64,000 nt of DNA from Mediterraneibacter gnavus ATCC 29149 (lineage in GTDB: Bacteria; Bacillota; Clostridia; Lachnospirales; Lachnospiraceae): assembly GCF_008121495.1 (NCBI RefSeq), contig NZ_CP043051.1, positions 1,295,001 to 1,359,000 on the forward strand. Reading direction: 5' to 3'. Of the stretch, positions 9,734-18,321 are shown piece by piece. Numbering within the stretch: position 1 is the stretch's first letter; the number at the start of each line of letters is the position of its first letter. The position numbers and the translations under genes were made by a program. Under the pieces are notes generated by a model that worked only from the letters and a program-made list of their open reading frames with translations, was not told the DNA's origin and did not search any database.

Positions 9734-10448
9734 AGGAATTTTATTTGATAAAGATGGAACTCTGATTGACTTTTTTTCCTTATGGCTGGGTGCGGCAAAA
9801 GCGGTCGTAATACAGTTTTTAAAAGAAAATGAGCTTTCGGAGGAAGTAAAGGAACGTGTGTTTTATGCTATGGGAATCGAGAATGGAGAAATCGATCCTT
9901 ATGGCGGGCTTGCGTATAAGTCCTATTCAGAAATTGCTCTGGATATTACGGATGAACTTTCAAGGGAGCAGATTTATCTGGACAGCCGAAAAGTGAGGAT
10001 GCAGCTGGAGCGGCTGTTTGCTGAATATGTGACGGAAAGTCAGGCACAGTATGTGGAAACAGCGGACATTAAAGCAGTCCTTGATTCGCTGAAACAGAGA
10101 AACATTTGGATCGGACTTGCAACAGCAGATACTGTGCCGTCTGCAAAAAACTGTCTGAAACGGCTGGAGGTACTGGAAAAATTTGATTATGTGGGAGCGG
10201 ATGATGGTGTCCTGCGCCCGAAACCGGAAGCAGATATGTTTCTGGAATTTCAGAAAAAATTCGGACTGAAGCCGCAGGAAATCGCAGTGGTTGGAGATAC
10301 ATATAATGACATTCGTTTTGCAAGAGAAAACGGGGGAGTTGCCATTGGTGTTTTAAGCGGAGTGAGTCAGGAAGCAGATTTTTGCGGGGAAGCAGATTAT
10401 ATATTAAATTCTGTGGGAGAACTTCCGCAATTATTGGAACAGATATAG
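9726..10448 (+). CDS. HAD-superfamily phosphatase (Gph-like)
   Basis: A 240-residue HAD hydrolase of subfamily I. Motif I is LFDKDGTLID with the nucleophile Asp at about 8, motif II lies in GLATADT near 130, the conserved Lys is in RPKPEAD near 160, and motif IV is VVGDTYNDI near 185. An alpha-helical cap lies between motifs I and II. Such enzymes remove phosphate from small molecules such as phosphoglycolate or sugar phosphates. It overlaps the PHP gene by eight bases, so the two hydrolases may act in sequence on one imported compound. Confidence 0.88.
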   Translation: MIKGILFDKDGTLIDFFSLWLGAAKAVVIQFLKENELSEEVKERVFYAMGIENGEIDPYGGLAYKSYSEIALDITDELSREQIYLDSRKVRMQLERLFAEYVTESQAQYVETADIKAVLDSLKQRNIWIGLATADTVPSAKNCLKRLEVLEKFDYVGADDGVLRPKPEADMFLEFQKKFGLKPQEIAVVGDTYNDIRFARENGGVAIGVLSGVSQEADFCGEADYILNSVGELPQLLEQI

Positions 10449-10467
10449 ATATTAAGGAGGCATTGCT

Positions 10468-11553
10468 GTGGCTGAGATTCAGTTGAAACATGTATATAAA
10501 AAATATGAAGACAAAGTAGTTGCGGTACAGGATTTTAATCTTAAGATCAAGGATCAGGAGTTTGTGATTTTCGTAGGTCCTTCCGGATGTGGAAAATCGA
10601 CAACGCTGCGGATGATCGCAGGATTGGAGGAAATATCCGACGGGGAGCTTCTGATCGATGGAAAAATGATGAATCAGGTACAGTCATGCGACAGAGATAT
10701 TGCAATGGTGTTTCAGAATTATGCACTGTACCCGCATATGACCGTATTTGAGAATATGGCATATAGCCTCCGGCTGAAAAAGGTACCGAAAAAAGAATGC
10801 AGACAGAAGGTGGAGGAAGCGGCAAAGATTCTTGGACACGAAGGGGTTCTGGACAGAAAGCCGGGAGAACTTTCGGGCGGGCAGAAGCAGAGAGTGGCAA
10901 TGGGACGTGCAATTGTACGGAATCCAAGAATTTTCCTGATGGATGAGCCATTGTCCAATCTGGATGCAAAATTAAGAACACAGATGAGGGCGGAGATACT
11001 GAGGTTGTACCAGAAGCTGAAAACGACGTTTATTTATGTGACGCATGATCAGACAGAGGCGATGACACTTGGAACAAAGATTGTAGTGATGAAAGACGGA
11101 GTGATTCAGCAAGTCGCATCACCGGAAGAACTTTACAACTGTCCGGCAAATACATTTGTGGCAGGTTTTATCGGAATGCCGCCTATGAATTTCTTTCAGG
11201 GGAAATGCTGCAGAGGCGGAGAATATGGAACCTATCTTCAGATTGGAGATTTTGCGGTCAATCTGACAGAAGAAGATGCCGAACGAGTTTTCCGAAAGGG
11301 ATATATGGGTGAGGTGATCACAGTAGGTGTGCGTCCGGAAGATCTGGTACTTACAGAGGAAGGAACAGAGCATGAGGTTCTGGTGTATGAAATGCTCGGT
11401 GCAGAAACCTATCTTTATTTTACATACGAAGGGAAGGATGTGGCATTGAGGACAAATGCAGACACACCATATAGACGGGGAGACAGGATTTCTTTTTGTC
11501 TCAGAAATGATAAACTGCACTTGTTTGACGGTGACACCGGGATCAGAATATAA
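10468..11553 (+). CDS. ABC importer ATPase, MalK/UgpC/MsmK class
   Basis: A 361-residue ATPase with all catalytic motifs intact: Walker A GPSGCGKST near 36, Q-loop FQNYALYPHM near 83, signature LSGGQKQRVAMGRA near 135, Walker B FLMDEPLSNLD near 158 and the switch His in YVTHDQTEAM near 192. A C-terminal regulatory TOBE-type domain covers about 240-361. The start is GTG with AGGAGG ten bases before it. As the last gene of the operon it completes the importer encoded from 5132. Confidence 0.93.
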   Translation: MAEIQLKHVYKKYEDKVVAVQDFNLKIKDQEFVIFVGPSGCGKSTTLRMIAGLEEISDGELLIDGKMMNQVQSCDRDIAMVFQNYALYPHMTVFENMAYSLRLKKVPKKECRQKVEEAAKILGHEGVLDRKPGELSGGQKQRVAMGRAIVRNPRIFLMDEPLSNLDAKLRTQMRAEILRLYQKLKTTFIYVTHDQTEAMTLGTKIVVMKDGVIQQVASPEELYNCPANTFVAGFIGMPPMNFFQGKCCRGGEYGTYLQIGDFAVNLTEEDAERVFRKGYMGEVITVGVRPEDLVLTEEGTEHEVLVYEMLGAETYLYFTYEGKDVALRTNADTPYRRGDRISFCLRNDKLHLFDGDTGIRI

Positions 11554-11558
11554 GAAAG

Positions 11559-11589
11559 ACGGCGGAAGGAGACTTCTGCTGTTTTTTTT
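11559..11589 (+). terminator. Rho-independent terminator of the importer operon
   Basis: Stem GGCGGAAG/CTTCTGCT around a GAGA loop, followed by eight T, directly after the ATPase gene. Confidence 0.82.
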
Positions 11590-11630
11590 GTGCAATTGCA
11601 GGAATCTGGGTATATCTTACATCAAAATTA

Positions 11631-11639
11631 TGCTATACT
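11631..11639 (+). promoter_or_regulatory. Extended -10 promoter before holB
   Basis: TGCTATACT at 11631-11639 is an extended -10 element about 45 bases before the holB ATG. No good -35 is seen. It follows the terminator of the previous operon, which supports a new transcription start here. Confidence 0.5.
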
Positions 11640-11684
11640 GAAACAGTAACCGAAGGAATTCAAGAAAAGACAGCAGGTGATGAT

Positions 11685-12680
11685 ATGAGCAGTTTTAAAG
11701 ACGTGGTTGGACACAAAAATATAATACAGTATATTGAAAATGCGGTAAAAACAGATAAGGTTTCCCATGCATATATTTTGAATGGGGAAAAAGGTTCCGG
11801 AAAACGACTTCTGGCAAATTTGTTCGCTATGAGCCTGCAGTGTCAGAACCGGGATGAAGACGGAGACGCATGCGGAAAGTGCCAGTCCTGCAAACAGGCA
11901 GCATCGAATAATCAGCCGGATATTATCAGGGTGACACACGAAAAACCAAATACGATCAGTATTGATGACATCAGAGAGCAGATCAACAATGATATTGTGA
12001 TCAAGCCATACAGCAGCAAATATAAGATCTATATTGTACCAGATGCAGATATGATGAGTGTACAGGCGCAGAATGCGCTGTTGAAGACGATCGAGGAGCC
12101 GCCGGCTTATGCGGTGATCCTGCTTCTGACAGAGAATGCGGAGATTCTTCTTCCGACGATCCGTTCCAGATGTGTAATGCTGAAGCTGAGAAATATCAAA
12201 GATCAGCTGATCAAAAAATATCTGATGGAACAGATGGAGATTCCGGATTATAAAGCAGATGTGTGCGTGGCGTTTGCGCAGGGGAATATGGGACGTGCGA
12301 TCATGCTTGCGACATCAGAGCATTTTAATGAGATCAAGGAAGAGGCAGTTCATCTGCTGCGTGAGATCAATGACATGGATGTGGATGCGCTGGAGGCAGC
12401 CGTAAAACGAGTGGTTTCTTATAAGATGAATATCACAGACTATCTGGATGTGATCTCGGTATGGTATCGGGATGTGCTGATCTATAAAGCCACAAAGAAT
12501 GTGGATCAGGTCGTATTTTCTGATCAGCTCAGATTTATCAAGGACCGGGCAAGCAAGAGCTCTTACGAGGGAATCGAGAATATTCTGGACGGAATTGAAA
12601 AGGCAAAGGCCAGACTAAAAGCAAATGTCAATTTTGAACTGACGATGGAATTGCTTTTATTGACAATAAAGGAGAACTGA
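11685..12680 (+). CDS. holB: DNA polymerase III delta' subunit
   Basis: A 331-residue clamp-loader subunit of the replisome. The N-terminal AAA+ domain has a P-loop-like NGEKGSGKRLL near residue 32, a zinc module with four Cys near 50-68 (CQNRDEDGDACGKCQSC), a DADMM near 122 in the Walker B position, and the SRC motif in IRSRCVMLKL near 162. The family normally lacks ATPase activity. It begins the conserved Firmicute cluster holB-ricT-trmN6-rsmI, with ricT starting five bases after its stop. Confidence 0.92.
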   Translation: MSSFKDVVGHKNIIQYIENAVKTDKVSHAYILNGEKGSGKRLLANLFAMSLQCQNRDEDGDACGKCQSCKQAASNNQPDIIRVTHEKPNTISIDDIREQINNDIVIKPYSSKYKIYIVPDADMMSVQAQNALLKTIEEPPAYAVILLLTENAEILLPTIRSRCVMLKLRNIKDQLIKKYLMEQMEIPDYKADVCVAFAQGNMGRAIMLATSEHFNEIKEEAVHLLREINDMDVDALEAAVKRVVSYKMNITDYLDVISVWYRDVLIYKATKNVDQVVFSDQLRFIKDRASKSSYEGIENILDGIEKAKARLKANVNFELTMELLLLTIKEN

Positions 12681-12684
12681 TAGA

Positions 12685-13590
12685 ATGACAAAAGTGATTG
12701 GAGTAAGGTTTCGGACAGCCGGAAAAATCTACTATTTTTCACCGGGAAAGTTTGAGATCAAACAGGGAGACCACGTGATTGTGGAGACTGCGCGCGGTGT
12801 AGAGTATGGAAAGGTTGTGATCGGAACCAGAAAAGTAAAAGATCAAGAGGTGATACAGCCGCTGAAGTCTGTCATTCGGATCGCCACAGAGCAGGATCAG
12901 AAGACAGAAGAGAAAAATAGAGAGAAAGAAAAGGAAGCATTTCAGATTTGTCTGGAAAAGATCAGAAAGCATGGTCTGGAGATGAAACTGATCGATGCGG
13001 AATATACATTTGACAACAATAAAGTGCTGTTTTATTTCACAGCAGACGGGCGTATCGATTTCCGTGAGCTGGTAAAAGATCTTGCAGCAGTATTTCGCAT
13101 TCGGATCGAGCTGCGTCAGATCGGTGTAAGAGATGAGACGAAGATCCGGGGCGGAATCGGAATCTGCGGAAGACCATTATGCTGTCACACGTATTTGTCC
13201 GAGTTTGCTGCGGTTTCCATTAAGATGGCAAAAGAGCAGAATCTGTCCCTGAATCCGACCAAGATTTCCGGAGTGTGCGGAAGGCTGATGTGCTGTCTGA
13301 CGAACGAGGAAGAGACTTATGAAGAATTAAACAGCCAGCTTCCGTCAGTAGGAGATACGGTTACGACTTCAGATGGATTGACAGGAACGGTCCATTCCTT
13401 AAGTGTTCTGAGAAAACTGGTGAAAGTAGTTGTAAATCTGGAAAACGATGAAAAAGAAATCAGGGAATATCAGGCGGAAGAATTAAAATTCCGTCCGCGT
13501 AAGCGAAAAGCGAAGGTCTCAAAAGAAGAGATGCGCAAGCTCGCGGAACTGGAAAAGGGAGAAGGAGCGTCAAGATTAGATGACAAATAA
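12685..13590 (+). CDS. ricT: PSP1-domain protein RicT (YaaT)
   Basis: A 301-residue member of the PSP1/YaaT family. The PSP1 region lies around residues 60-150, followed by Cys-rich motifs GGIGICGRPLCC near 157 and GVCGRLMCC near 195 that bind an iron-sulfur cluster in the Bacillus complex. In B. subtilis RicT works with RicA and RicF, affecting RNase Y, competence, biofilm formation and sporulation. No ricA or ricF is visible in this window. Its position between holB and trmN6 matches Bacillus gene order. Confidence 0.9.
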   Translation: MTKVIGVRFRTAGKIYYFSPGKFEIKQGDHVIVETARGVEYGKVVIGTRKVKDQEVIQPLKSVIRIATEQDQKTEEKNREKEKEAFQICLEKIRKHGLEMKLIDAEYTFDNNKVLFYFTADGRIDFRELVKDLAAVFRIRIELRQIGVRDETKIRGGIGICGRPLCCHTYLSEFAAVSIKMAKEQNLSLNPTKISGVCGRLMCCLTNEEETYEELNSQLPSVGDTVTTSDGLTGTVHSLSVLRKLVKVVVNLENDEKEIREYQAEELKFRPRKRKAKVSKEEMRKLAELEKGEGASRLDDK

Positions 13591-14278
13591 TTTAAAATCC
13601 GGAGAGCGTCTGGATGATCTGCAGCTTAATGGGCTTCAGATTATCCAGGATCCGGAACGATTTTGTTTTGGGATTGATGCGGTGATGCTTTCTGATTTTG
13701 CCAAGGTCAAACCGGGGGAGAAGGTTCTGGATCTGGGAACCGGAACCGGGATCTTACCGATTTTATTGTCTGCAAAGACCCGGGGAGAGCATTTTATCGG
13801 ACTTGAGATTCAAAAAGAAAGTGCTGATATGGCGCGAAGAAGTATAGAGTGGAATCATCTGCAGGAAAAAATTGAGATTGTGCAGGGAGATATCAAAGAG
13901 GCGGCAGCGTTATTCAAGCCGACTTTTTTTGATGTGATCGTGACCAATCCACCGTATATGCTGAATCAGCATGGTCTGCAGAATCCGGGAGATGCCAAAG
14001 CGATCGCACGGCATGAGATTTTATGTACTCTGGATGATATTTTACGAGAGAGCAAACAATTACTTGCGGACGGGAAAGGGCGGTTTTATATGATACACAA
14101 ACCGTTTCGTCTGGCAGAGATTCTGACGAAGATGAGTGAATATAAGATCGAACCGAAGCGGATCCGATTTGTGCATCCTTATATTGATAAGGAACCTACG
14201 ATGGTGCTGATCGAAGGTCTTCGAGGCGGAAAACCGAGGGTAACGATCGAACCGCCTATAATTATGTATACCCGGTGA
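13580..14278 (+). CDS. tRNA1(Val) (adenine-N6)-methyltransferase-like protein
   Basis: A 232-residue class I SAM methyltransferase of the TrmN6/YfiC (Bacillus YabB) family. Motif I is LDLGTGTGILPILL near residue 50 and the catalytic motif VTNPPYM near 115 is typical of N6-adenine and related base methylation. The likely target is an adenine in tRNA or rRNA. The start overlaps ricT by 11 bases. Confidence 0.88.
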   Translation: MTNNLKSGERLDDLQLNGLQIIQDPERFCFGIDAVMLSDFAKVKPGEKVLDLGTGTGILPILLSAKTRGEHFIGLEIQKESADMARRSIEWNHLQEKIEIVQGDIKEAAALFKPTFFDVIVTNPPYMLNQHGLQNPGDAKAIARHEILCTLDDILRESKQLLADGKGRFYMIHKPFRLAEILTKMSEYKIEPKRIRFVHPYIDKEPTMVLIEGLRGGKPRVTIEPPIIMYTR

Positions 14279-14299
14279 GGGTGAGAGAAAGGAAACAGC

Positions 14300-15145
14300 A
14301 TGACAGGAACGTTATATTTGTGTGCAACTCCAATCGGAAATCTGGAGGATATGACTTTTCGTGTGATCCGTACACTCAAAGAAGTGGATCTGATCGCAGC
14401 GGAGGATACAAGAAACAGTATCAAGCTGTTAAATCATTTTGAGATACAGACACCAATGACCAGTTATCACGAATACAATAAATACGAAAAAGGAAGAAAG
14501 CTGGTAGAAAAGCTGTTGGAAGGACAGAATATCGCTTTGATCACAGATGCCGGAACGCCCGGAATTTCGGATCCCGGAGAGGAACTCGTGAAGATGTGCT
14601 ATGAATCCGGAATTTCGGTAACATCTCTTCCGGGGGCAGCAGCCTGTATTACGGCGCTGACAATTTCCGGGCTGTCTACCAGACGATTTGCATTTGAAGC
14701 ATTTTTGCCATCGGATAAAAAAGAGCGGGAACAGATTTTAAAGGAGATGGAGACTGAAACGAGGACTATGATCGTATATGAAGCACCTCATCGTCTTGTA
14801 AAGACTCTGAAATTGTTTCTGGAGCGGCTTGGAAACCGGAAGATTACCGTATGCCGGGAGTTGACAAAACGTCATGAGACAGCTCTTGCAGTGACTTTGG
14901 AAGAAGCAGTGGCTCATTATGAGGCAAATCCTCCAAAAGGGGAATGTGTTCTGGTGATCGAGGGGAAGAGCCGGGAAGAAGCCCGGGAAGAGGAGAGAAA
15001 ACAGTGGGAAGAAATGACCATTGAAGATCACATGGAAGTATACACAAAACAGGGAATGGATAAGAAATCAGCAATGAAAGCTGTCGCAAAGGACAGGGGA
15101 GTGTCCAAGCGGGATATTTACCAATATCTGGAAAGCAGAAAATAA
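14300..15145 (+). CDS. rsmI: 16S rRNA (cytidine(1402)-2'-O)-methyltransferase
   Basis: A 281-residue tetrapyrrole-methylase-fold enzyme. Diagnostic motifs are LYLCATPIGNLEDMT at the N-terminus, AAEDTRNS near 35, LITDAGTPGISDPG near 80 and SLPGAAACITAL near 108. RsmI uses SAM to methylate the 2'-OH of C1402 in the decoding centre. It closes the cluster begun by holB; a terminator follows within about ten bases. Confidence 0.94.
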   Translation: MTGTLYLCATPIGNLEDMTFRVIRTLKEVDLIAAEDTRNSIKLLNHFEIQTPMTSYHEYNKYEKGRKLVEKLLEGQNIALITDAGTPGISDPGEELVKMCYESGISVTSLPGAAACITALTISGLSTRRFAFEAFLPSDKKEREQILKEMETETRTMIVYEAPHRLVKTLKLFLERLGNRKITVCRELTKRHETALAVTLEEAVAHYEANPPKGECVLVIEGKSREEAREEERKQWEEMTIEDHMEVYTKQGMDKKSAMKAVAKDRGVSKRDIYQYLESRK

Positions 15146-15147
15146 AA

Positions 15148-15189
15148 AAGAAACGCAGGAATCAGGAAAGATTTCTGCGTTCCTTTTTT
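15148..15189. terminator. Bidirectional terminator between rsmI and the degenerate ATPase gene
   Basis: Stem AACGCAGGAATC/GATTTCTGCGTT, with A-rich sequence before and a T run after, lies between convergent genes and can serve both strands. Confidence 0.85.
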
Positions 15190-15209
15190 GTACGATGAGC
15201 TTATGTGAT

Positions 15210-15869
15210 TCAGATTTTTTTGATATCCACAATCTCTCCGTCTCTCATGGAGATTACTTTTTGTCCTGCAATCTCAGTTTCTCCCCGCTTGTTAGTTACA
15301 TAGAGGACTGTAATGCCAAGCTCTTTGTTGATGCGCCGGATATCACGCATCATTTCTTTTCTGCGATGTTCGTTCTGTCGGGCAAAATCTTCATCGACCA
15401 GAAGGACTTTTGGTTTGCATACAACAGCACGTCCAAGTGCAACGCGTTGTTTCTGCGCCTCATTGATCACCCGGATCTTTTTCTCAAGAATGTCCGTGAT
15501 ATTGAAAAAATGTGCTGCCATTTTCACACGGCTGTCAATAATCTGCCGCGGAAGATTGCGAAGGCGCAGTCCAAGCGCGATATTGTCATACACGTTTAAG
15601 TGAGAATAGAGCTGATAATTCTGAAACGCCATGGCAAGACTACGGTCACGGGGCAGAATATCGTTGAGCAGATCTTTTCCGAGATAGATTTCACCGGATG
15701 TAATATCCTCCATACCACCGATCATGCGAAGTATGGTGGATTTTCCGCAGCCGCTTGGTCCGAAAAAGGTAACAAACTCTCCGTCTTCTATATGCAAAGA
15801 AAGATTTTTGACAGATACAAATCCGTTGGGATATGTCTTGTTCAGATTTTCAAGAGTAATACTCGCCAT
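15210..15869 (-). CDS. MalK-like ABC ATPase with degenerate catalytic motifs and no C-terminal domain
   Basis: A 219-residue protein clearly related to MalK/UgpC ATPases but altered where catalysis needs precision. Walker A (GPSGCGKST) and the Q-loop region (AFQNYQLYSHL) remain. The signature LSGGQ has become INEAQ, the D-loop SNLD has become ARQNE, and the switch His is replaced by Asn (YVTNKRGETE instead of YVTHDQTEA). The C-terminal TOBE domain of about 130 residues is missing. The frame is uninterrupted and AGGAGG lies at good spacing before the ATG, so it seems maintained rather than decaying. No permease is near; spmB is 56 bases upstream on the same strand. It could be a nucleotide-binding regulator or decoy subunit; that is inference. 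Confidence 0.8.
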   Translation of the reverse strand: MASITLENLNKTYPNGFVSVKNLSLHIEDGEFVTFFGPSGCGKSTILRMIGGMEDITSGEIYLGKDLLNDILPRDRSLAMAFQNYQLYSHLNVYDNIALGLRLRNLPRQIIDSRVKMAAHFFNITDILEKKIRVINEAQKQRVALGRAVVCKPKVLLVDEDFARQNEHRRKEMMRDIRRINKELGITVLYVTNKRGETEIAGQKVISMRDGEIVDIKKI

Positions 15870-15925
15870 CAGAACACCTCCTTATGTCTAACATCAGTGT
15901 ACCATATTCAAACCTGCAAAACAAT

Positions 15926-16468
15926 CTATTGCAGCATGAATTGAGACAGGACCACGCTGGCTGCAAGTCCGGCGAAGGTGGCAATCAGCGCTCCAGTCAG
16001 TGTGTAGCGGGAGTTTTTGATCTTTGCGGTCATGAAATAGACACTCATAGTATAAAAGATGGTCTCTGTACAGGACATGGAAATGGATGCGATCAGTCCG
16101 ATCAGAGAATCCGTACCAAACTCTTTATAGAGATCCAGAAGAAGTCCGGTAGCGGCTGAGGAAGAAAACATTTTGACAACCGTAAGAGGAACCAGTTCTC
16201 CGGGAAATCCAATGGCAGCAGTAAACTGCCCGATACAGGAGGAAATCATCTCCAGAAACCCGGAAGCGCGGAGAATACCCACTGCCACCATAAGTCCGAT
16301 GAGTGTGGGCATGATCTTGAGAACGGTTAAAAATCCGTTTCGGGCACCTTTGATGAAATGTTCATAGACGTTGATCTTCATCAGAAGTCCATAGACGATG
16401 ATGGCAAGGATCAGAAACGGGACAATAAAATTGGTGAGGTAGAGAAAAAGATTCATGGCTGACTCCAA
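15926..16468 (-). CDS. spmB: Spore maturation protein B
   Basis: A 180-residue membrane protein of the nucleoside-recognition (Gate) domain family. LKIMPTLIGLMVAVGILRASG near residue 48 and the conserved SSAATGLLLDLYKEFGTDSLIG segment near 100 match SpmB. In Bacillus SpmA and SpmB are needed for spore core dehydration. Here spmB is transcribed away from spmA, with a DUF885 gene between them, rather than in the usual spmAB operon. GGAG precedes the ATG. A CATATAGAT on the minus strand near 16490 resembles a sporulation sigma -10, but I cannot assign it. Confidence 0.9.
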   Translation of the reverse strand: MESAMNLFLYLTNFIVPFLILAIIVYGLLMKINVYEHFIKGARNGFLTVLKIMPTLIGLMVAVGILRASGFLEMISSCIGQFTAAIGFPGELVPLTVVKMFSSSAATGLLLDLYKEFGTDSLIGLIASISMSCTETIFYTMSVYFMTAKIKNSRYTLTGALIATFAGLAASVVLSQFMLQ

Positions 16469-16563
16469 AATAAAATCAGATTTTTAAATCTATATGCGGT
16501 TTCAGAGAATAACATCCCTCAAGAACTCATAAGATAAAACAAAATCGATTTTGGGAGTTTGCC

Positions 16564-18318
16564 ATGTCAGATCGTTTGCGAAAGAGCACAAAAAAGCAAG
16601 TCATCTCGATCATTCTTGTTCTTACTTTGCTGTTGTCTGTGATATTGTCAGGATGTCACGGGCAGTCTTCAGAAATCCAGAATAAAAAGTTCAGAAAGTT
16701 TACCGAAACCTTATTTTGTCAGGAAGTGGCGTCAAATACGGTCAGTCTGCATTATACACTCAAAGATCCCGGTCAGTATGGGATTCAGGATTCCCCGGTT
16801 ACATTCGGATATTTTAATACGGATAAAGGAACCCGAAAAATTTCCACAGAAAATACACAGGCGGCATTGAAACGATTTTCCTATCGGAAATTATCAAGGG
16901 AAAACAGGCTTACATATGATGTGTTGGATTATTATCTGGAGTTATCTAAAAAAGAAAGTGATTATCTGCTGTATGAAGAGCCCATGGGGACAGTCAGCGG
17001 TGTGCAGACACAGATTCCGGTACTGTTGTCAGAATATCAGTTTCAAAGCAAAGAAGATGTGGATGCTTATCTGGAGTTGATGAAAACAACACCCGATTAT
17101 TTTAATTCCCTGATCGCATTTGAACAGGAAAAGGCACAAAAAGGGCTTTTTATGGCAAGCTATACGGCGGACACCGTAATTGAACAGTGTCAGGCATTCA
17201 TTGATATGGGAGACTCCAACTATCTGATTTCCACGTTTGTTGATCGGATCCAGAAGCTTACAGATCTGTCCGAATCGGAGAAAAGTGATTATATCCAGAA
17301 AAATGCATATATGCTGCAGACCTATGTGTTGCCGGCCTATCAGCAGCTGATTAAAACCGTGGTGGAGTTGAAAGATTCCGGTAAGAACGAAGAAGGACTC
17401 TGTTATCTGCCAAACGGAAAAGAATATTATGAACTGACAGTGCAGGCGTCCACAGGATCTGCAAGAACAGTTCCTCAATTACAGAAACTGACAAAGAATC
17501 AAATGAAAGATGATCTGGCGGCAATGAAAGCTGTGATCGGACTGACAGCAGAACAGGCAAAGGAAACAGCAGTGATGGAATCTACCGATCCAAAAGAAAT
17601 ATTAAACAGCCTGAGTCTGGATATTCAGAAGACGTTCCCAAAACTTCCCCAGACGAGTGTAGAAGTAAAATATGTGCCAAAAGCCATGGAAGCACATCTA
17701 AGTCCGGCATTCTATATGATACCGGCATTGGATGACACAGAAGAAAATGTCATCTATGTCAATCAGGCCCAGATGGGTAATAAGCTGACACTGTATACAA
17801 CACTGGCCCATGAGGGGTATCCGGGGCATCTGTATCAGACGGTTTATTACGCATCGACAAAGCCGGATCCACTGCGCAGTATTTTCAATTTTGGCGGATA
17901 TGTAGAAGGCTGGGCAACGTATGCGGAAATGGGTTCCTACTATCTGGCAGATTCTCTTACCAGAGAGCAGGCGGTTCTGCTTCAGAAAAACAGTTCCATT
18001 TTGCTGGCATTGTATGCGCTGGCAGATATGGGCATTCATTATGATGGGTGGAATCGGATGGATACTGTAAAATTTTTCAAAGAATATGGAGTCGGAAGTG
18101 CGGAGATCGTAAATCAGATTTATGATCTGATCATTGGATCTCCGGGAAATTATCTGAAGTATTATATCGGCTATGTAGAATTTCTGGAATTAAAGAAAAA
18201 ATGGGTCGAAAAAAAAGGCGAGAATTTTTCCCAGAAAGAATTTCATAAGGCAGTACTGGATGTAGGACCGGCACCGTTTGAACTGGTAGAAAAATATATG
18301 TGGCAGGGAGAAAAATAA
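16564..18318 (+). CDS. DUF885 family lipoprotein, putative zinc peptidase
   Basis: A 584-residue lipoprotein. A basic N-terminus and hydrophobic core end in the lipobox LSGC with Cys at about 31. The C-terminal half carries the DUF885 metal motif HEGYPGH at about 416-422, and a downstream EGWATYAEMGSYY segment near 450 supplies the third zinc-ligand Glu in this family. It should be a membrane-anchored peptidase facing outward. It lies between divergent spmB and co-directional spmA, only a few bases before spmA, so it may be expressed with spore genes. Confidence 0.87.
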   Translation: MSDRLRKSTKKQVISIILVLTLLLSVILSGCHGQSSEIQNKKFRKFTETLFCQEVASNTVSLHYTLKDPGQYGIQDSPVTFGYFNTDKGTRKISTENTQAALKRFSYRKLSRENRLTYDVLDYYLELSKKESDYLLYEEPMGTVSGVQTQIPVLLSEYQFQSKEDVDAYLELMKTTPDYFNSLIAFEQEKAQKGLFMASYTADTVIEQCQAFIDMGDSNYLISTFVDRIQKLTDLSESEKSDYIQKNAYMLQTYVLPAYQQLIKTVVELKDSGKNEEGLCYLPNGKEYYELTVQASTGSARTVPQLQKLTKNQMKDDLAAMKAVIGLTAEQAKETAVMESTDPKEILNSLSLDIQKTFPKLPQTSVEVKYVPKAMEAHLSPAFYMIPALDDTEENVIYVNQAQMGNKLTLYTTLAHEGYPGHLYQTVYYASTKPDPLRSIFNFGGYVEGWATYAEMGSYYLADSLTREQAVLLQKNSSILLALYALADMGIHYDGWNRMDTVKFFKEYGVGSAEIVNQIYDLIIGSPGNYLKYYIGYVEFLELKKKWVEKKGENFSQKEFHKAVLDVGPAPFELVEKYMWQGEK

Positions 18319-18321
18319 AAG

